NCBI RefSeq assembly: GCF_002270415.1
Contig: NZ_NNRI01000007.1
Span: 124,001 to 188,000, forward strand
DNA from: Mesorhizobium sophorae
GTDB lineage: Bacteria; Pseudomonadota; Alphaproteobacteria; Rhizobiales; Rhizobiaceae
Direction of reading: 5' to 3'
Length of the DNA stretch: 64,000 nt
Below are positions 55,616 through 64,000 of the stretch, one piece after another; the stretch's first letter is position 1, and each line of letters starts with the position of its first letter. Both the position numbers and the translations under genes were made by a program. The notes under the pieces were generated by a model. That model was not told the DNA's origin and searched no databases. It saw nothing but the letters and a program-made list of their open reading frames with translations.

Positions 55616-55715
55616 TTTCTTGGTTCCCCTTGAACGCCGCCAGCTTGGCGGCCAGAAAGCCAGCCAAGCATGACGAGCCATCGCAGGCAAGTGTATTGCC
55701 CGACGGGAATTGGGT

Positions 55716-56810
55716 TCAGCGCGCTGGGCGGAAATGCTTGGACAGCTTCAGGCCTTGCGCCTGGTAGTTGGAGCCGAGATCCGTGCCGTAGAGCGCCTGC
55801 GGCCGCTTCAGCATATGCTCGTAGACCAGCCGGCCGACGATCTGGCCATGGTCGAGGATGAACGGCACTTCGTGGCTGCGCACTTCGAGCACTGCGCGAC
55901 TGCCGGTGCCGCCGGACGCCGAATGGCCGAAACCCGGATCGAAGAAGCCGGCATAGTGGACGCGGAACTCGCCGACCAGCGGATCGAACGGTGTCATCTC
56001 GGCGGCGTAGAGCGGCGGCACATGCACCGCTTCCTGGCTGACGAGGATGTAGAATTCATCGGGATCGAGCACCAGTTCGCCGGCGCCGCTCTTGTGGATC
56101 GGCTCCCAGAAGTCGACGACCTCTTGTGCCGCGCGCTTGTCGACATCGACGAGACCGGTGTGATGCTTGCCGCGATAGCCGACCAGGCCGTTCTGATCGC
56201 CGTTGAGATCGATCGACAGTGCGATGCCGCCGCCGGAAATGTTCGGCGGCTCGGTTGCGACCAGCATCTCGGCGCGATGCAGGTCATGCAGCTCGGCTTC
56301 CGAGAGCAGTGCATTGCCGGTGCGGAAACGGATCTGGGACAGACGCGAACCGGTACGCACGACGATCGGAAAGGTGCGCGGGCTGACCTCGAGATAGAGT
56401 GGGCCGTGATAGCCGGCGGCGATCTTGTCGAACTCGTGGCCGCGATCGGTCATGACGCGGGTGAAGATGTCGAGCCGCCCGGTCGAACTCTTCGGATTGG
56501 CCGAGGCCGAAATGTCCGCCGGCAATGCCAGGCTTTCAAGCAAGGGCACGATATAGACGCAGCCGGTCTCCAGCACCGCGCCCTCGGCAAGATTGATCTC
56601 GTGCAGCTGCAGCCGGTCGAGCTTTTCCGAAACCTTGTGGTTGGGGCCCGGCAGGAACGAGGCCCGCACCCGCCAGGCCTTGTCGCCGAGCCGCAGATCC
56701 AGGCTCGCCGGCTGGATCTGATCGGCATCGAACGCGCGCGCCGACTTCAGCGCACCGGACTGGAACAGCGCCGAAATGTCCTGATCGGGAAGAATGCCTG
56801 TCTGCCGCAA
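55716..56810 (-). CDS. dcd: dCTP deaminase, long two-domain form
   Basis: A 364-residue protein of the alphaproteobacterial 2'-deoxycytidine-5'-triphosphate deaminase type (PF06559). IQPASLDLRLGDKAWRV (substrate Arg/Ser region), SANPKSSTGRLDIFTRV and LEVSPRTFPIVVRTGSRLSQ are conserved; a second dUTPase-like unit follows residue ~190 (IALSIDLNGDQNGLVGYRGK). It makes dUTP for dTMP synthesis. The start is TTG 56810 with TAGGAG seven bases upstream; no in-frame ATG or GTG lies nearby. Confidence 0.88.
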   Translation of the reverse strand: MRQTGILPDQDISALFQSGALKSARAFDADQIQPASLDLRLGDKAWRVRASFLPGPNHKVSEKLDRLQLHEINLAEGAVLETGCVYIVPLLESLALPADISASANPKSSTGRLDIFTRVMTDRGHEFDKIAAGYHGPLYLEVSPRTFPIVVRTGSRLSQIRFRTGNALLSEAELHDLHRAEMLVATEPPNISGGGIALSIDLNGDQNGLVGYRGKHHTGLVDVDKRAAQEVVDFWEPIHKSGAGELVLDPDEFYILVSQEAVHVPPLYAAEMTPFDPLVGEFRVHYAGFFDPGFGHSASGGTGSRAVLEVRSHEVPFILDHGQIVGRLVYEHMLKRPQALYGTDLGSNYQAQGLKLSKHFRPAR

Positions 56811-56934
56811 GGCTCCACTCCTAGGCCAGGCGATTCTTGGGGCCAGGCGATTTTCTGTTCGCAGGTTCTTGCCGCAAAACCGTGGAACACTGCTGCGGAA
56901 CCTGCTTGGTACAACCTCTTAATGAAGCCGGCAA

Positions 56935-56963
56935 TTGACGCAAGCGTGGCGCGGGTCTAAAGG
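56935..56963 (+). promoter_or_regulatory. Candidate metZ promoter
   Basis: TTGACG (56935-56940), 17-bp spacer, TAAAGG (56958-56963). The predicted start near 56969 falls just ahead of the riboswitch, which supports the assignment although the -10 is imperfect. Confidence 0.5.
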
Positions 56964-56969
56964 GTCGTT

Positions 56970-57023
56970 ATCCCGTGGTGATTTGGCCGGTCGGCTTGCA
57001 GCCACGTTAAACAAGTCGCTAAA
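56970..57023 (+). ncRNA. SAM-II riboswitch (metZ leader)
   Basis: Matches the SAM-II consensus. CGTGG (56974-56978) pairs with CCACG (57002-57006); GTGATTTGGCCGGTCG follows the first strand; the loop GCTTG (56994-56998) pairs with CAAGT (57012-57016) as the pseudoknot; and GCTAAA (57018-57023) closes the motif. SAM-II elements control methionine genes in alphaproteobacteria, shutting expression when S-adenosylmethionine is high. Confidence 0.92.
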
Positions 57024-57050
57024 GGACCGTCGGGCCGCAAGGCCGTATGG

Positions 57051-57081
57051 ACCGGTTGCGACTTTCGCGGCCGGTTTTTTT
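57051..57081 (+). terminator. Intrinsic terminator in the metZ leader
   Basis: ACCGGTTGCGA (57051-57061), loop CTT, TCGCGGCCGGT (57065-57075) with two T-G wobbles, followed by a run of seven T at 57075-57081. It lies between the riboswitch and the metZ ATG, so it is probably the expression platform for transcription attenuation. Confidence 0.8.
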
Positions 57082-57099
57082 GTGTCTGGAACAAAAGCG

Positions 57100-58290
57100 A
57101 TGAGCACCAAGAAGCGTAACTGGAAGCCTCAAACGACACTCGTGCATAGCGGAACCCTGCGTTCCGGTTTCGGCGAAACCTCCGAGGCGATGTACCTGAC
57201 CCAGGGCTATGTCTACGAAACGGCGCAGGCCGCCGAAGCCCGCTTCAAGGGCGAGGAGCCGGGATTCATCTACTCGCGCTACGCCAACCCGACCGTCGAC
57301 ATGTTCGAAAAGCGCATGTGCGCGCTCGAAGGCGCCGAGGACGCGCGCGCCACCGCGTCCGGCATGGCCGCGGTGACGGCCGCGCTGTTGTGCAGCGCCA
57401 AGGCCGGCGATCATATCGTGGCAGCACGGGCGCTGTTCGGCTCCTGCCGCTGGGTGGTCGAGACGCTGGCGCCGAAATATGGCATCGAGGCGACGCTGGT
57501 CGACGGCACCGACATCGCCAACTGGGAAAAAGCGGTCAAGCCGAACACCAAGCTGTTCTTTCTGGAAAGCCCGACCAACCCGACGCTGGAAGTGGTCGAT
57601 ATCGCCGCGGTTGCCGCGCTTGCCAATTCGATCGGTGCGCGGCTGATCGTCGACAATGTCTTTGCCACGCCCCTGCAGCAGAAGCCGCTGCAGCTCGGTG
57701 CGCACATCGTCGTCTACTCGGCGACCAAGCATATTGACGGCCAGGGCCGCTGTCTCGGCGGCGTCATCCTGTCGGACAAGAAGTGGATCGACGAGAACCT
57801 GCACGACTATTTCCGCCACACCGGCCCCAGCCTGTCGCCGTTCAATGCCTGGACGCTGCTGAAGGGGCTGGAGACGCTGCCGCTGCGCGTGCGCCAGCAA
57901 ACGGAAAGCGCCGGCAGGATCGCGGATTTCCTGGCCGAGCGGCCCGAAATCGCCCGCGTCATCTATCCCGGCCGTGCCGACCACCCACAGGCGGCCATCG
58001 TCAAGAAGCAGATGTCGGGCGGCTCGACGCTGATCTGCCTGGACGTCAAGGGAGGCAAGCAGGCGGCCTTCGCCTTGCAGAATGCCCTCGACATCGTGCT
58101 TATCTCCAACAATCTCGGCGACGCCAAGAGCCTGATCACCCATCCGGCGACGACGACGCACAAGAATCTGAGCGACGAGGCGCGTGCCGAACTCGGCATC
58201 GGGCCGGGCACGCTCAGGCTGTCGGTCGGCCTGGAGGATACCGACGATCTTCTGGAAGACATCGAACAGGCGCTGAAGTCGGCCAAGTAA
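57100..58290 (+). CDS. metZ: O-succinylhomoserine sulfhydrylase
   Basis: A 396-residue gamma-family PLP enzyme that makes homocysteine directly from O-succinylhomoserine and sulfide. SRYANPTVDMFEKRMCALEG, FFLESPTNPTLEVVDI and YSATKHIDGQGRCLGG (PLP lysine) are diagnostic. ATG 57100 lies 18 bases after the terminator T-run; an open frame upstream to 56935 crosses the riboswitch and is not coding. Its stop is 14 bp from that of the convergent glycosyltransferase. Confidence 0.95.
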   Translation: MSTKKRNWKPQTTLVHSGTLRSGFGETSEAMYLTQGYVYETAQAAEARFKGEEPGFIYSRYANPTVDMFEKRMCALEGAEDARATASGMAAVTAALLCSAKAGDHIVAARALFGSCRWVVETLAPKYGIEATLVDGTDIANWEKAVKPNTKLFFLESPTNPTLEVVDIAAVAALANSIGARLIVDNVFATPLQQKPLQLGAHIVVYSATKHIDGQGRCLGGVILSDKKWIDENLHDYFRHTGPSLSPFNAWTLLKGLETLPLRVRQQTESAGRIADFLAERPEIARVIYPGRADHPQAAIVKKQMSGGSTLICLDVKGGKQAAFALQNALDIVLISNNLGDAKSLITHPATTTHKNLSDEARAELGIGPGTLRLSVGLEDTDDLLEDIEQALKSAK

Positions 58291-58304
58291 AAGGCCTTTG
58301 GCCA

Positions 58305-59456
58305 TCAGGCGCCGGACGGCGTCTCTTCCAACTCGGCGGCCTTGGTGCCGATGGTCATCGCGTTGCCGCGCCAGTCGACGGCGCCACCCAGCCAGCCGCG
58401 CGCCCACATCGCCGGCAGGATCAGGTCGCGCATCATGATCGCCGCGACCATGCGCGGCGACAGGTACCAGCCCTTGGACCAGGCCAGGGCGCATTCCGGA
58501 AGGTAGAAGGCCGCCAGCACGGCAATGGCGGTTGCCCAGAGGCTGACGCCGGCGCTTGCCGCCGCCAACAGCGCGAGTGCCAGCGGCACCACTGCCCCGG
58601 TCAGGATTTCGGGTGCGAAAAACCATGGGAAGGTGACGCGGCGCAGGCGCGCCCAACGGGCCTGACGCGACCAGATCTCGTCAAAGGTGCGCCGGCCGAG
58701 TGGTTGCTCGAAGGGCGCGGCGACGAGATTGACGCGCAGGCCAAGGCCATTGACCAGCTTGGTCGCGGCAGCATCCTCGGCGATCTCGGCGGCGAGCGCA
58801 CGGATGCCACCACTGGCGTCGAGCATCGGCTTGTTCCAGAGCATGCTCTTGCCCTGGGCAAAGCCGAGGCCAAGCGCCTCGCCAGCATATTGCCAGCGCG
58901 CTTGCAGCGTGTTGAGGAAAGCGCACTCGACCTCGGCCCAGAAGCCAGCGGGCCGCGAGCCTATCGGCGTCGAGCAGACAAGGCCGGTGTCGGGCCGCCA
59001 TGCAGCCATCAGGTGCTGCACGTAGTCTCTCGGCATCAACACGTTGGAATCGGCCAGGACAACCCAATCGTGGCGCGCTGCCTCCCAACCCTTGACGCAA
59101 TTGTTGAGTTTCGGATTGGCGCTGATGCGGTCGTCGCCGATCAGCAGCCGCGCCGGCACCTTGGGAGAACGGGCGATGGCGGCACGGATCAGCCTGACCA
59201 CCGGATCGTCGGCATGGGCGACGCAAAAGACCAGTTCATAGCGTGGCCAGTCGAGCGAGAGGGCGCGCTCCAGCGTCTCCTGCGTGAACGGCTCGACGCC
59301 ACGCGATGGCACGATAATCGACACCGGCCGCGGCTTGCCGGCCGGCGGCGCGATGGTGCGGTGGCGCTTCAGACGCGAAGCGGCGAGCAGGATGCTGGCG
59401 AGGTTTGAAAGGATGAGAGTGACCGAAAGCGAGGCGGCTATGAGGGTGAGTTCCAT
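58305..59456 (-). CDS. Ceramide-glucosyltransferase-like family 2 glycosyltransferase
   Basis: A 383-residue membrane enzyme of the GT21 type: N-terminal membrane helix, VSIIVPSRGVEPFT, LADSNVLMPRDYV (metal Asp), EDAAATKLV and the donor-binding RQARWARLRR, with three C-terminal hydrophobic segments. Relatives in Agrobacterium and Mesorhizobium glycosylate diacylglycerol or ceramide. ATG 59456 begins the first helix (ELTLIAASLSVTLILSNLAS). The lipid acceptor is not determined by sequence. Confidence 0.82.
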   Translation of the reverse strand: MELTLIAASLSVTLILSNLASILLAASRLKRHRTIAPPAGKPRPVSIIVPSRGVEPFTQETLERALSLDWPRYELVFCVAHADDPVVRLIRAAIARSPKVPARLLIGDDRISANPKLNNCVKGWEAARHDWVVLADSNVLMPRDYVQHLMAAWRPDTGLVCSTPIGSRPAGFWAEVECAFLNTLQARWQYAGEALGLGFAQGKSMLWNKPMLDASGGIRALAAEIAEDAAATKLVNGLGLRVNLVAAPFEQPLGRRTFDEIWSRQARWARLRRVTFPWFFAPEILTGAVVPLALALLAAASAGVSLWATAIAVLAAFYLPECALAWSKGWYLSPRMVAAIMMRDLILPAMWARGWLGGAVDWRGNAMTIGTKAAELEETPSGA

Positions 59457-59679
59457 CGAGACCTGGCCACTCCAGAAAAGACGGCCCGCGTGATGGCCGT
59501 TTTCAACAGTTCGACAGAGCGCCGAGTCGCCCGCTTCGTGCACACCACCATTGTCATGTGTCACTTAAATGACATTCTTTGTCGGCACCTGCCTTTCAGG
59601 CCGGGCGCGACAAGACGCGCACGTTGACCTGCTCGCCCGGAGCGAGGACAGTTCGACCTGGATTGTTTTGGAGCCGCTT

Positions 59680-60072
59680 ATGTACCGCGCCGTGACGCGC
59701 AACATCGAAGTGCAGGTCAGGCCGTTCTATCTGGAGGACCGCTCAGACCCCTCGGAGAACCGCTATGTCTGGGGCTATCAGATAACGATCGACAACCAGT
59801 CGGATGAGTTCGTGCAGCTGTTGTCGCGCTATTGGCACATCACCGACGGCACCGGACGGGTCGAGGAGGTGCGCGGTCCCGGCGTCGTCGGCGACCAGCC
59901 CGAACTCAACCCCGGCGACAGCTATCAATACACGTCCGGTTGCCCGCTTTCGACACCGTCCGGCATCATGGTCGGGCACTACACGATGCGAAACAAGCGG
60001 GGCGAGACGTTCGACATCGCCATCCCCGCCTTCTCGCTCGATCTGCCGGGGACGCGGCGGACGGTGAATTAG
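59680..60072 (+). CDS. apaG: ApaG domain protein
   Basis: A 130-residue immunoglobulin-like protein (PF04379): [40 protein letters not shown] and [18 protein letters not shown]. Genetic links in enterobacteria are to Ap4A hydrolase and cobalt/magnesium resistance; the molecular role is unclear. ATG 59680 has GGAG eight bases upstream. Confidence 0.93.
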   Translation: MYRAVTRNIEVQVRPFYLEDRSDPSENRYVWGYQITIDNQSDEFVQLLSRYWHITDGTGRVEEVRGPGVVGDQPELNPGDSYQYTSGCPLSTPSGIMVGHYTMRNKRGETFDIAIPAFSLDLPGTRRTVN

Positions 60073-60075
60073 CTT

Positions 60076-60108
60076 CGCCTCACCGGCCGCCAAGCAGCCG
60101 GTGAGGCG
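60076..60108. terminator. Hairpin between convergent apaG and hslO
   Basis: CGCCTCACCGGC (60076-60087), loop of nine bases, GCCGGTGAGGCG (60097-60108): a perfect 12-bp stem lying entirely in the 42-bp gap. T-runs are lacking, but position and strength suit a bidirectional terminator. Confidence 0.7.
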
Positions 60109-60114
60109 CGTTCT

Positions 60115-61125
60115 CTACTGGGTCGCCGCAAATTCCGCCGGATCGAAGTCATATTGCTTCGAGCAGAATTCGCAGGCGACGTGGATGCCGCCGTCTTCGG
60201 TGCTGTCCTTGATCTCCTGCGCCGAGAAGCCCTCGAGGATGCCACGGATCTTGTCCCTCGAGCATGAGCACTGGTCGGCGACCGGTACGCCGCCGAAGAC
60301 GCGCACGCCATGCTCGTGGAACAGCCTGTACAGCAGCCGCTCGGCGCCGATCGTCGGGTCGATCAGTTCGGTCGGCTCGATGGTGCCGAGCAATGCCAGC
60401 AGTTCCTGCCACGAATTGTCGGCCGGATCGTGGATCTCCTCGCGCGGATCGCCATCGCCGCCCGGCAGGTCCGGAACGCGCATGCGCTCGGGCGACTGCG
60501 GCAGGAACTGCGCCAGGATGCCACCGGCACGCCACTGCTCGCGAGCACCGCCGACGCCAGGCGTCAGCAGCTTGGCCACCGAAAGCCTGATATCGGTCGG
60601 AATCTGCTCCGACTGGCGGAAATAGGTGCGGGCCGCGTCTTCCAGCGTTTCGCCATCGAGCTGGACGATACCCTGATAGCGCTGCGTGTGAGCACCCTGG
60701 TCGATGGTCAGCGCAAGCACGCCGCTGCCGAGCAGCGTCTGCTGAGACGTTTCGCCGGCCGCGACCAGCGCCTCCAGCCGGTCGGCATCGAAGCGGGCAT
60801 AGGCGCGCAGTGCCGAGGGCGTGGAAAAATCCGCCACCAGCATGTCGACCGGCCCGTCGGTGCGGGTCTGCAGGATGAACTTGCCCTCGAACTTCAGCGA
60901 GGTGCCGAGCAGCACCGTCAGCACGCAGGCTTCCGCCAGCAGGTGGGCGACCGGCTCGGGATAGTCGTGACGGCTGAGGATGGCGTCGAGCATCGGCCCG
61001 AGCTGGACGGTGCGGCCGCGCACATCGAGAGGGCCGACCTCGAAGGGCACGACGTGATCGTCGCCGGCGTAGCCGAATTCGCCGAGTTTGGGGTGATGTT
61101 CAGTCACTTGATAGGTTTCCAACAT
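60115..61125 (-). CDS. hslO: Hsp33 redox-regulated chaperone
   Basis: A 336-residue holdase activated by oxidation of its zinc site. The four cysteines are present as DQCSCSRDK and ACEFCSKQY near the C-terminus. The N-terminal domain has EACVLTVLLGTSLKFEGKFI. ATG 61125 has GGAG eight bases upstream. Third gene of the argD-argF-hslO group conserved in Rhizobiales. Confidence 0.96.
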   Translation of the reverse strand: MLETYQVTEHHPKLGEFGYAGDDHVVPFEVGPLDVRGRTVQLGPMLDAILSRHDYPEPVAHLLAEACVLTVLLGTSLKFEGKFILQTRTDGPVDMLVADFSTPSALRAYARFDADRLEALVAAGETSQQTLLGSGVLALTIDQGAHTQRYQGIVQLDGETLEDAARTYFRQSEQIPTDIRLSVAKLLTPGVGGAREQWRAGGILAQFLPQSPERMRVPDLPGGDGDPREEIHDPADNSWQELLALLGTIEPTELIDPTIGAERLLYRLFHEHGVRVFGGVPVADQCSCSRDKIRGILEGFSAQEIKDSTEDGGIHVACEFCSKQYDFDPAEFAATQ

Positions 61126-61227
61126 GACAATGCTCCAGGGCGCGGCCATGCCGCCCTGGAGGGCGCATGCTTCGAAACGCGCTTGATTTGCGTGATGCGG
61201 CGCAGATAGGCATCACACCCCCAGAGA

Positions 61228-62139
61228 TCAAGCGCCGAGACACCAGGCGAGCACGGCCTTCTGGGCATGGAGCCGGTTCTCGGCCTCGTCGAAGACCACC
61301 GAATGCGGCCCGTCAATGACCTCGTCGGTCACTTCCTCGCCGCGATGCGCCGGCAGGCAGTGCATGAACAGCGCCTCCGGCTTGGCCTTCGCCATCAGCT
61401 TGGCATTGACCTGGTAGGGCGAGAACACGTTGTGGCCGCGGGCGCGATGCTCCTGGCCCATCGACACCCAGCAATCGGTGACGACGCAGTCGGCCTGGTC
61501 GACGGCTTCCTCGGGCGAGCGGGTGAAGTGCAGCTTGCCGCCATGCGCCTGCGACCAGTCGACATGCTTCTGTTCCGGCTCGCTGCCTTCGGGCACGGCG
61601 ACGTTGAGGTTGAAGCGGAACCGCGCCGAGGCCTCGAGCAGCGAATGCAGCACATTGTTGCCGTCGCCGGTCCAGGCGATGGTCTTGCCGGCAACCGGAC
61701 CGCGATGCTCCTCGAAGGTCATGATATCGGCCATCAGCTGGCAGGGATGGGTGTCGTCGGTCAGTCCATTGATGACCGGAACGGTGGCATTCTCGGTCAG
61801 TTCGAGCAGCCGCTCATGCGAGGTGGTGCGGATCATGATCGCGTCGACGTAGCGCGACAGCACCTTGGCGGTGTCGGCAATGGTCTCGGAGCGGCCGAGC
61901 TGCATCTCGGTGCCGGTCAGCATGATGGTTTCGCCGCCAAGCTGGCGCATGCCGACGTCGAAGGACACGCGGGTGCGCGTCGAGGGCTTGTCGAAGATCA
62001 TCGCCAGCACCTTGCCTTCGAGCGGCCTGGTGCGCTCGCCAGCCTTGAGACGGGCCTTTCGCACCACCGCATCGTCAAGCATGAAGCGCAGATCGCCTTC
62101 GGAAACGGCGGAAAGATCGGTGAAATGGCGAACTGACAT
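61228..62139 (-). CDS. argF: Ornithine carbamoyltransferase
   Basis: A 303-residue enzyme making citrulline from ornithine and carbamoyl phosphate. [14 protein letters not shown] binds carbamoyl phosphate, [11 protein letters not shown] and [13 protein letters not shown] are the other active-site motifs, and [12 protein letters not shown] binds ornithine. ATG 62139 starts the conserved region; the frame stays open upstream into argD without meaning. Lies 17 bp after argD. Confidence 0.97.
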   Translation of the reverse strand: MSVRHFTDLSAVSEGDLRFMLDDAVVRKARLKAGERTRPLEGKVLAMIFDKPSTRTRVSFDVGMRQLGGETIMLTGTEMQLGRSETIADTAKVLSRYVDAIMIRTTSHERLLELTENATVPVINGLTDDTHPCQLMADIMTFEEHRGPVAGKTIAWTGDGNNVLHSLLEASARFRFNLNVAVPEGSEPEQKHVDWSQAHGGKLHFTRSPEEAVDQADCVVTDCWVSMGQEHRARGHNVFSPYQVNAKLMAKAKPEALFMHCLPAHRGEEVTDEVIDGPHSVVFDEAENRLHAQKAVLAWCLGA

Positions 62140-62156
62140 CAGCAATGGTTCCGGGA

Positions 62157-63356
62157 TTACTTCGCGGCGGCGGCGGCGATCGCCTCCGCCAGGCCCTTGG
62201 CGCCGGCGCGGATGCGGCCGAGCGCGTCGTGGATCTCGGCATCGGTGACAGTGAGCGGCGGCAACAGGCGAATGACGTTGTCGCCGGCCGGAACCGCCAG
62301 CAGGTGCTGGTCGCGCAATGCCATGTTCACCTTGGTGTTGGGCATGGCGCACTTGAGACCGAGCATCAGCCCGGTGCCCCTGATGTCCTCGATGACCTCA
62401 GGAAACTCGTCGGCGACCGCCGCCAGCCCCTGCTTCATCAGCAGCGCCTTGCGCTGGACATCTTCGAGGAAGCCGTCTTCCAGCACCACGTCGAGCACCG
62501 CGTTGCCGACCGCCATGGCCAGCGGGTTGCCGCCGAAAGTGGTGCCATGCACCCCGGACGTCATGCCAATGGCCGCCTCATCGGTGGCAAGGCAGGCGCC
62601 CATCGGGAAGCCGCCGCCAATGCCCTTGGCGATCGCCATGATGTCGGGCGTGACGCCGGACCATTCATGCGCGAACAGCTTGCCGGTCCGGCCGATGCCG
62701 CACTGGACCTCGTCGTAGATCAGCAGCAGGCCGTGCTGTTCGCACAACTGCCTGAGCCGCTTCAGCGACTGCGTCGGCACCGGGCGGATGCCGCCCTCGC
62801 CCTGTACCGGCTCGATCAGGATCGCCGCGGTCTCCGGCGTGATCGCCTTTTCGGCCGCATCGATGTCATCGAAGCCGACCTGGTCGAAGCCCTCGACCTT
62901 GGGTCCAAACCCTTCAAGGTACTTGTACTGACCGCCTGCCGCGATGGTCGCCAGCGTGCGGCCATGGAAGGCCCCCTCGAAGGTGATGACGCGGAAGCGT
63001 TCGGGATGTCCCTTGCCGAAATGGTAGCGCCGCGCCGTCTTGATCGCGCATTCCAGCGCTTCGGCGCCGGAATTGGTGAAGAACACCTTGTCGGCGAAGG
63101 TGGCGTCGACCAGCCGCTCGCCGAGCCGGGTTTGCCCCGGAATCTCGTAGAGATTGGAGACATGCCAAAGCTTCGCGGCTTGCTCGGTCAGTGCTGAGAC
63201 CAGGTGCGGATGGCTGTGACCCAGCGAATTGACGGCGATGCCGCCGGCGAAATCGAGATATCGCTCGCCCTTGTCGGTAACCAGCCAGGTGCCTTCCCCA
63301 TGGTCGAAGGCCAGGGGTGCGCGGGCAAAGGTCTCGTAAAGCGCCGAACCGCTCAT
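62157..63356 (-). CDS. argD: Acetylornithine aminotransferase
   Basis: A 399-residue class III PLP aminotransferase: [52 protein letters not shown] and [16 protein letters not shown] (PLP lysine). It forms N-acetylornithine in arginine synthesis. ATG 63356 has GGAGA ten bases upstream. Leader described separately. Confidence 0.96.
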   Translation of the reverse strand: MSGSALYETFARAPLAFDHGEGTWLVTDKGERYLDFAGGIAVNSLGHSHPHLVSALTEQAAKLWHVSNLYEIPGQTRLGERLVDATFADKVFFTNSGAEALECAIKTARRYHFGKGHPERFRVITFEGAFHGRTLATIAAGGQYKYLEGFGPKVEGFDQVGFDDIDAAEKAITPETAAILIEPVQGEGGIRPVPTQSLKRLRQLCEQHGLLLIYDEVQCGIGRTGKLFAHEWSGVTPDIMAIAKGIGGGFPMGACLATDEAAIGMTSGVHGTTFGGNPLAMAVGNAVLDVVLEDGFLEDVQRKALLMKQGLAAVADEFPEVIEDIRGTGLMLGLKCAMPNTKVNMALRDQHLLAVPAGDNVIRLLPPLTVTDAEIHDALGRIRAGAKGLAEAIAAAAAK

Positions 63357-63383
63357 TATATGCGTCTCCGGTACCGGAAAATC

Positions 63384-63443
63384 AAAAAAGCCGCCAAAGC
63401 GGCGGCCTGTGCGGCTTATCGTGTTTTTCGGCCATGAAGTCAA
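63384..63443 (-). promoter_or_regulatory. argD promoter and 5' hairpin with T-run
   Basis: On the minus strand: TTGACT (63443-63438), 17-bp spacer, GATAAG (63420-63415), predicted start near 63408. Immediately after comes GCCGCC (63406-63401), loop GCTTT, GGCGGC (63395-63390) and TTTTTT (63389-63384), which has the form of an intrinsic terminator 27 bp before argD. The same stretch is read by a 17-codon frame (63435-63382, starting [14 protein letters not shown]) without an RBS. Confidence 0.5.
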
Positions 63444-63533
63444 CGAAAACGTCGCGTAGTGCCCCGCGGCAAGCCCTCCGACGCAACGCCGGCTCACGAG
63501 CGACCGGGCAAGTTGGGGAAAACCTAAAAAACC

Positions 63534-63681
63534 GATTCGTGTTGCACTTGGGACTCTTGTCACCGAGTCAGCGCATAGAGTAGTTGTAGTCAAGAAATAA
63601 CTAGATTTCGTGCGGCGGACCTAATCACCAGATATATGTGGTGTCTGCCCCGGCAAATGTTGCCGGGCCGGGAGTGGATTC
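63534..63681. promoter_or_regulatory. Cluster of GANTC (CcrM) sites upstream of gcrA
   Basis: GATTC at 63534, GACTC at 63552, GAGTC at 63565 and GATTC at 63677: four sites in about 150 bp, against roughly one per 256 bp expected by chance. GANTC is methylated by CcrM in alphaproteobacteria, and GcrA acts at promoters carrying these methylated sites. Confidence 0.55.
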
Positions 63682-63712
63682 CGATTGCCGCACGCTTAGC
63701 AGGAGCGGTCTC

Positions 63713-64000
63713 ATGAACTGGACTGACGAGCGGGTAGAACTTCTCAGAAAACTGTGGTCCGAGGGTCTGAGCGCAAGCCAGATTGCTGCGCAGCTTGGGG
63801 GGGTCAGCCGCAATGCGGTCATCGGTAAGGTGCACCGGCTGAAACTGTCGGGCCGCGGGCGGTCGACCGCCACGCCGGCACGCCAGAAGAAGGCGGCGCA
63901 AGGATCGACCGTTCAGAAATCGGTGTCGCGCGCTGCAAGCGCGGTCCGCCATGTCACGACATCGATCGGCGCAACGGCATTGCAGACGCAGTTCGACGCC
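63713..64000 (+). CDS. gcrA: GcrA cell-cycle regulator (3' end outside window)
   Basis: The first 96 residues of GcrA: NWTDERVELLRKLWSEGLSA, then SQIAAQLGGVSRNAVIGKVH is the N-terminal DNA-binding region, followed by a basic low-complexity linker. GcrA binds sigma-70 RNA polymerase and methylated GANTC sites to control S-phase genes in alphaproteobacteria. ATG 63713 has AGGAG seven bases upstream. The C-terminal sigma-binding region lies beyond the window. Confidence 0.95.
   Translation, partial: MNWTDERVELLRKLWSEGLSASQIAAQLGGVSRNAVIGKVHRLKLSGRGRSTATPARQKKAAQGSTVQKSVSRAASAVRHVTTSIGATALQTQFDA

Noticed and set aside
56935..57099. N-terminal extension of metZ
   Set aside because: It would translate the promoter, SAM-II riboswitch and terminator; family homology begins after ATG 57100.
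57019..58656. 545-codon open frame on the minus strand over metZ
   Set aside because: Lies antisense to metZ and across the gap to the glycosyltransferase; Arg/Gly/Ala-rich composition and no motif.
61144..61172. Imperfect hairpin between argF and hslO
   Set aside because: The CATGC...GCATG stem has a bulge and no T-run, and the two genes are usually co-transcribed, so I do not call it a terminator.
1..64000. CRISPR arrays, complete insertion sequences, rRNA genes or prophage
   Set aside because: No regularly spaced repeats, transposase or integrase motifs, or rRNA sequence were seen; the repeats present are short palindromic intergenic elements.

Overview
The window reads as chromosome of a Rhizobiales alphaproteobacterium, most likely Mesorhizobium or a close relative (genus is an inference). 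The grounds are high-GC codon use, the rhizobial-type rhamnose locus (rhaDI divergent from rhaRSTPQUK), the chvE-gguABC sugar uptake locus next to a gbpR-like LysR gene, a SAM-II riboswitch before metZ, the start of gcrA, and palindromic intergenic repeats of the kind common in rhizobia.

Layout. 1-6.1 kb: an operon with a 5'-truncated FAD amine oxidoreductase, a quaternary-amine ABC transporter with two different permeases, and a proline-racemase-superfamily enzyme lacking one catalytic cysteine; probably uptake and degradation of a proline-betaine-like compound. 6.1-11 kb: an accessory patch with a cyclic-nucleotide-domain patatin phospholipase and small hypothetical genes. 11-12.7 kb: gamma-glutamyltransferase. 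12.8-23.7 kb: the complete L-rhamnose system (isomerase, bifunctional aldolase/dehydrogenase, DeoR regulator, ABC transporter, mutarotase, kinase). 23.7-26.8 kb: a D-amino-acid dehydrogenase and a racemase fused to an arginase-like domain that has lost its metal ligands. 26.9-31.2 kb: galE, hemA behind a perfect FNR/FixK box, an aminotransferase and mscL. 31.4-35.6 kb: a symporter-type hybrid histidine kinase and a convergently transcribed LuxR-type regulator (CrbS/CrbR or MxtR/ErdR type). 35.7-40.5 kb: small proteins, pyrD, a MATE transporter and a histone-deacetylase-family protein.

40.9-41.4 kb is a scar in which the first third of an outer-membrane protein gene is joined to the end of a histidine kinase gene. 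41.5-47.3 kb is a cell-surface glycan cluster (GtrB-like glycosyltransferase, methyltransferase, GtrA-like flippase, polytopic protein, O-acyltransferase), followed by tRNA-Gly(CCC). 47.8-54.4 kb: gbpR-chvE-gguABC. 54.4-64 kb: an orphan amino-acid-binding protein, a dCTP deaminase, metZ with its riboswitch and terminator, a ceramide-glucosyltransferase-like gene, apaG, the argD-argF-hslO group, and the 5' part of gcrA, whose upstream region is dense in GANTC methylation sites.

The strongest leads are the racemase/pseudo-arginase fusion, the Cys-to-Gly proline-racemase homologue in its transporter operon, the chimeric pseudogene junction, the repeat that supplies the start of the rhamnose ATPase gene, and the GANTC cluster before gcrA.
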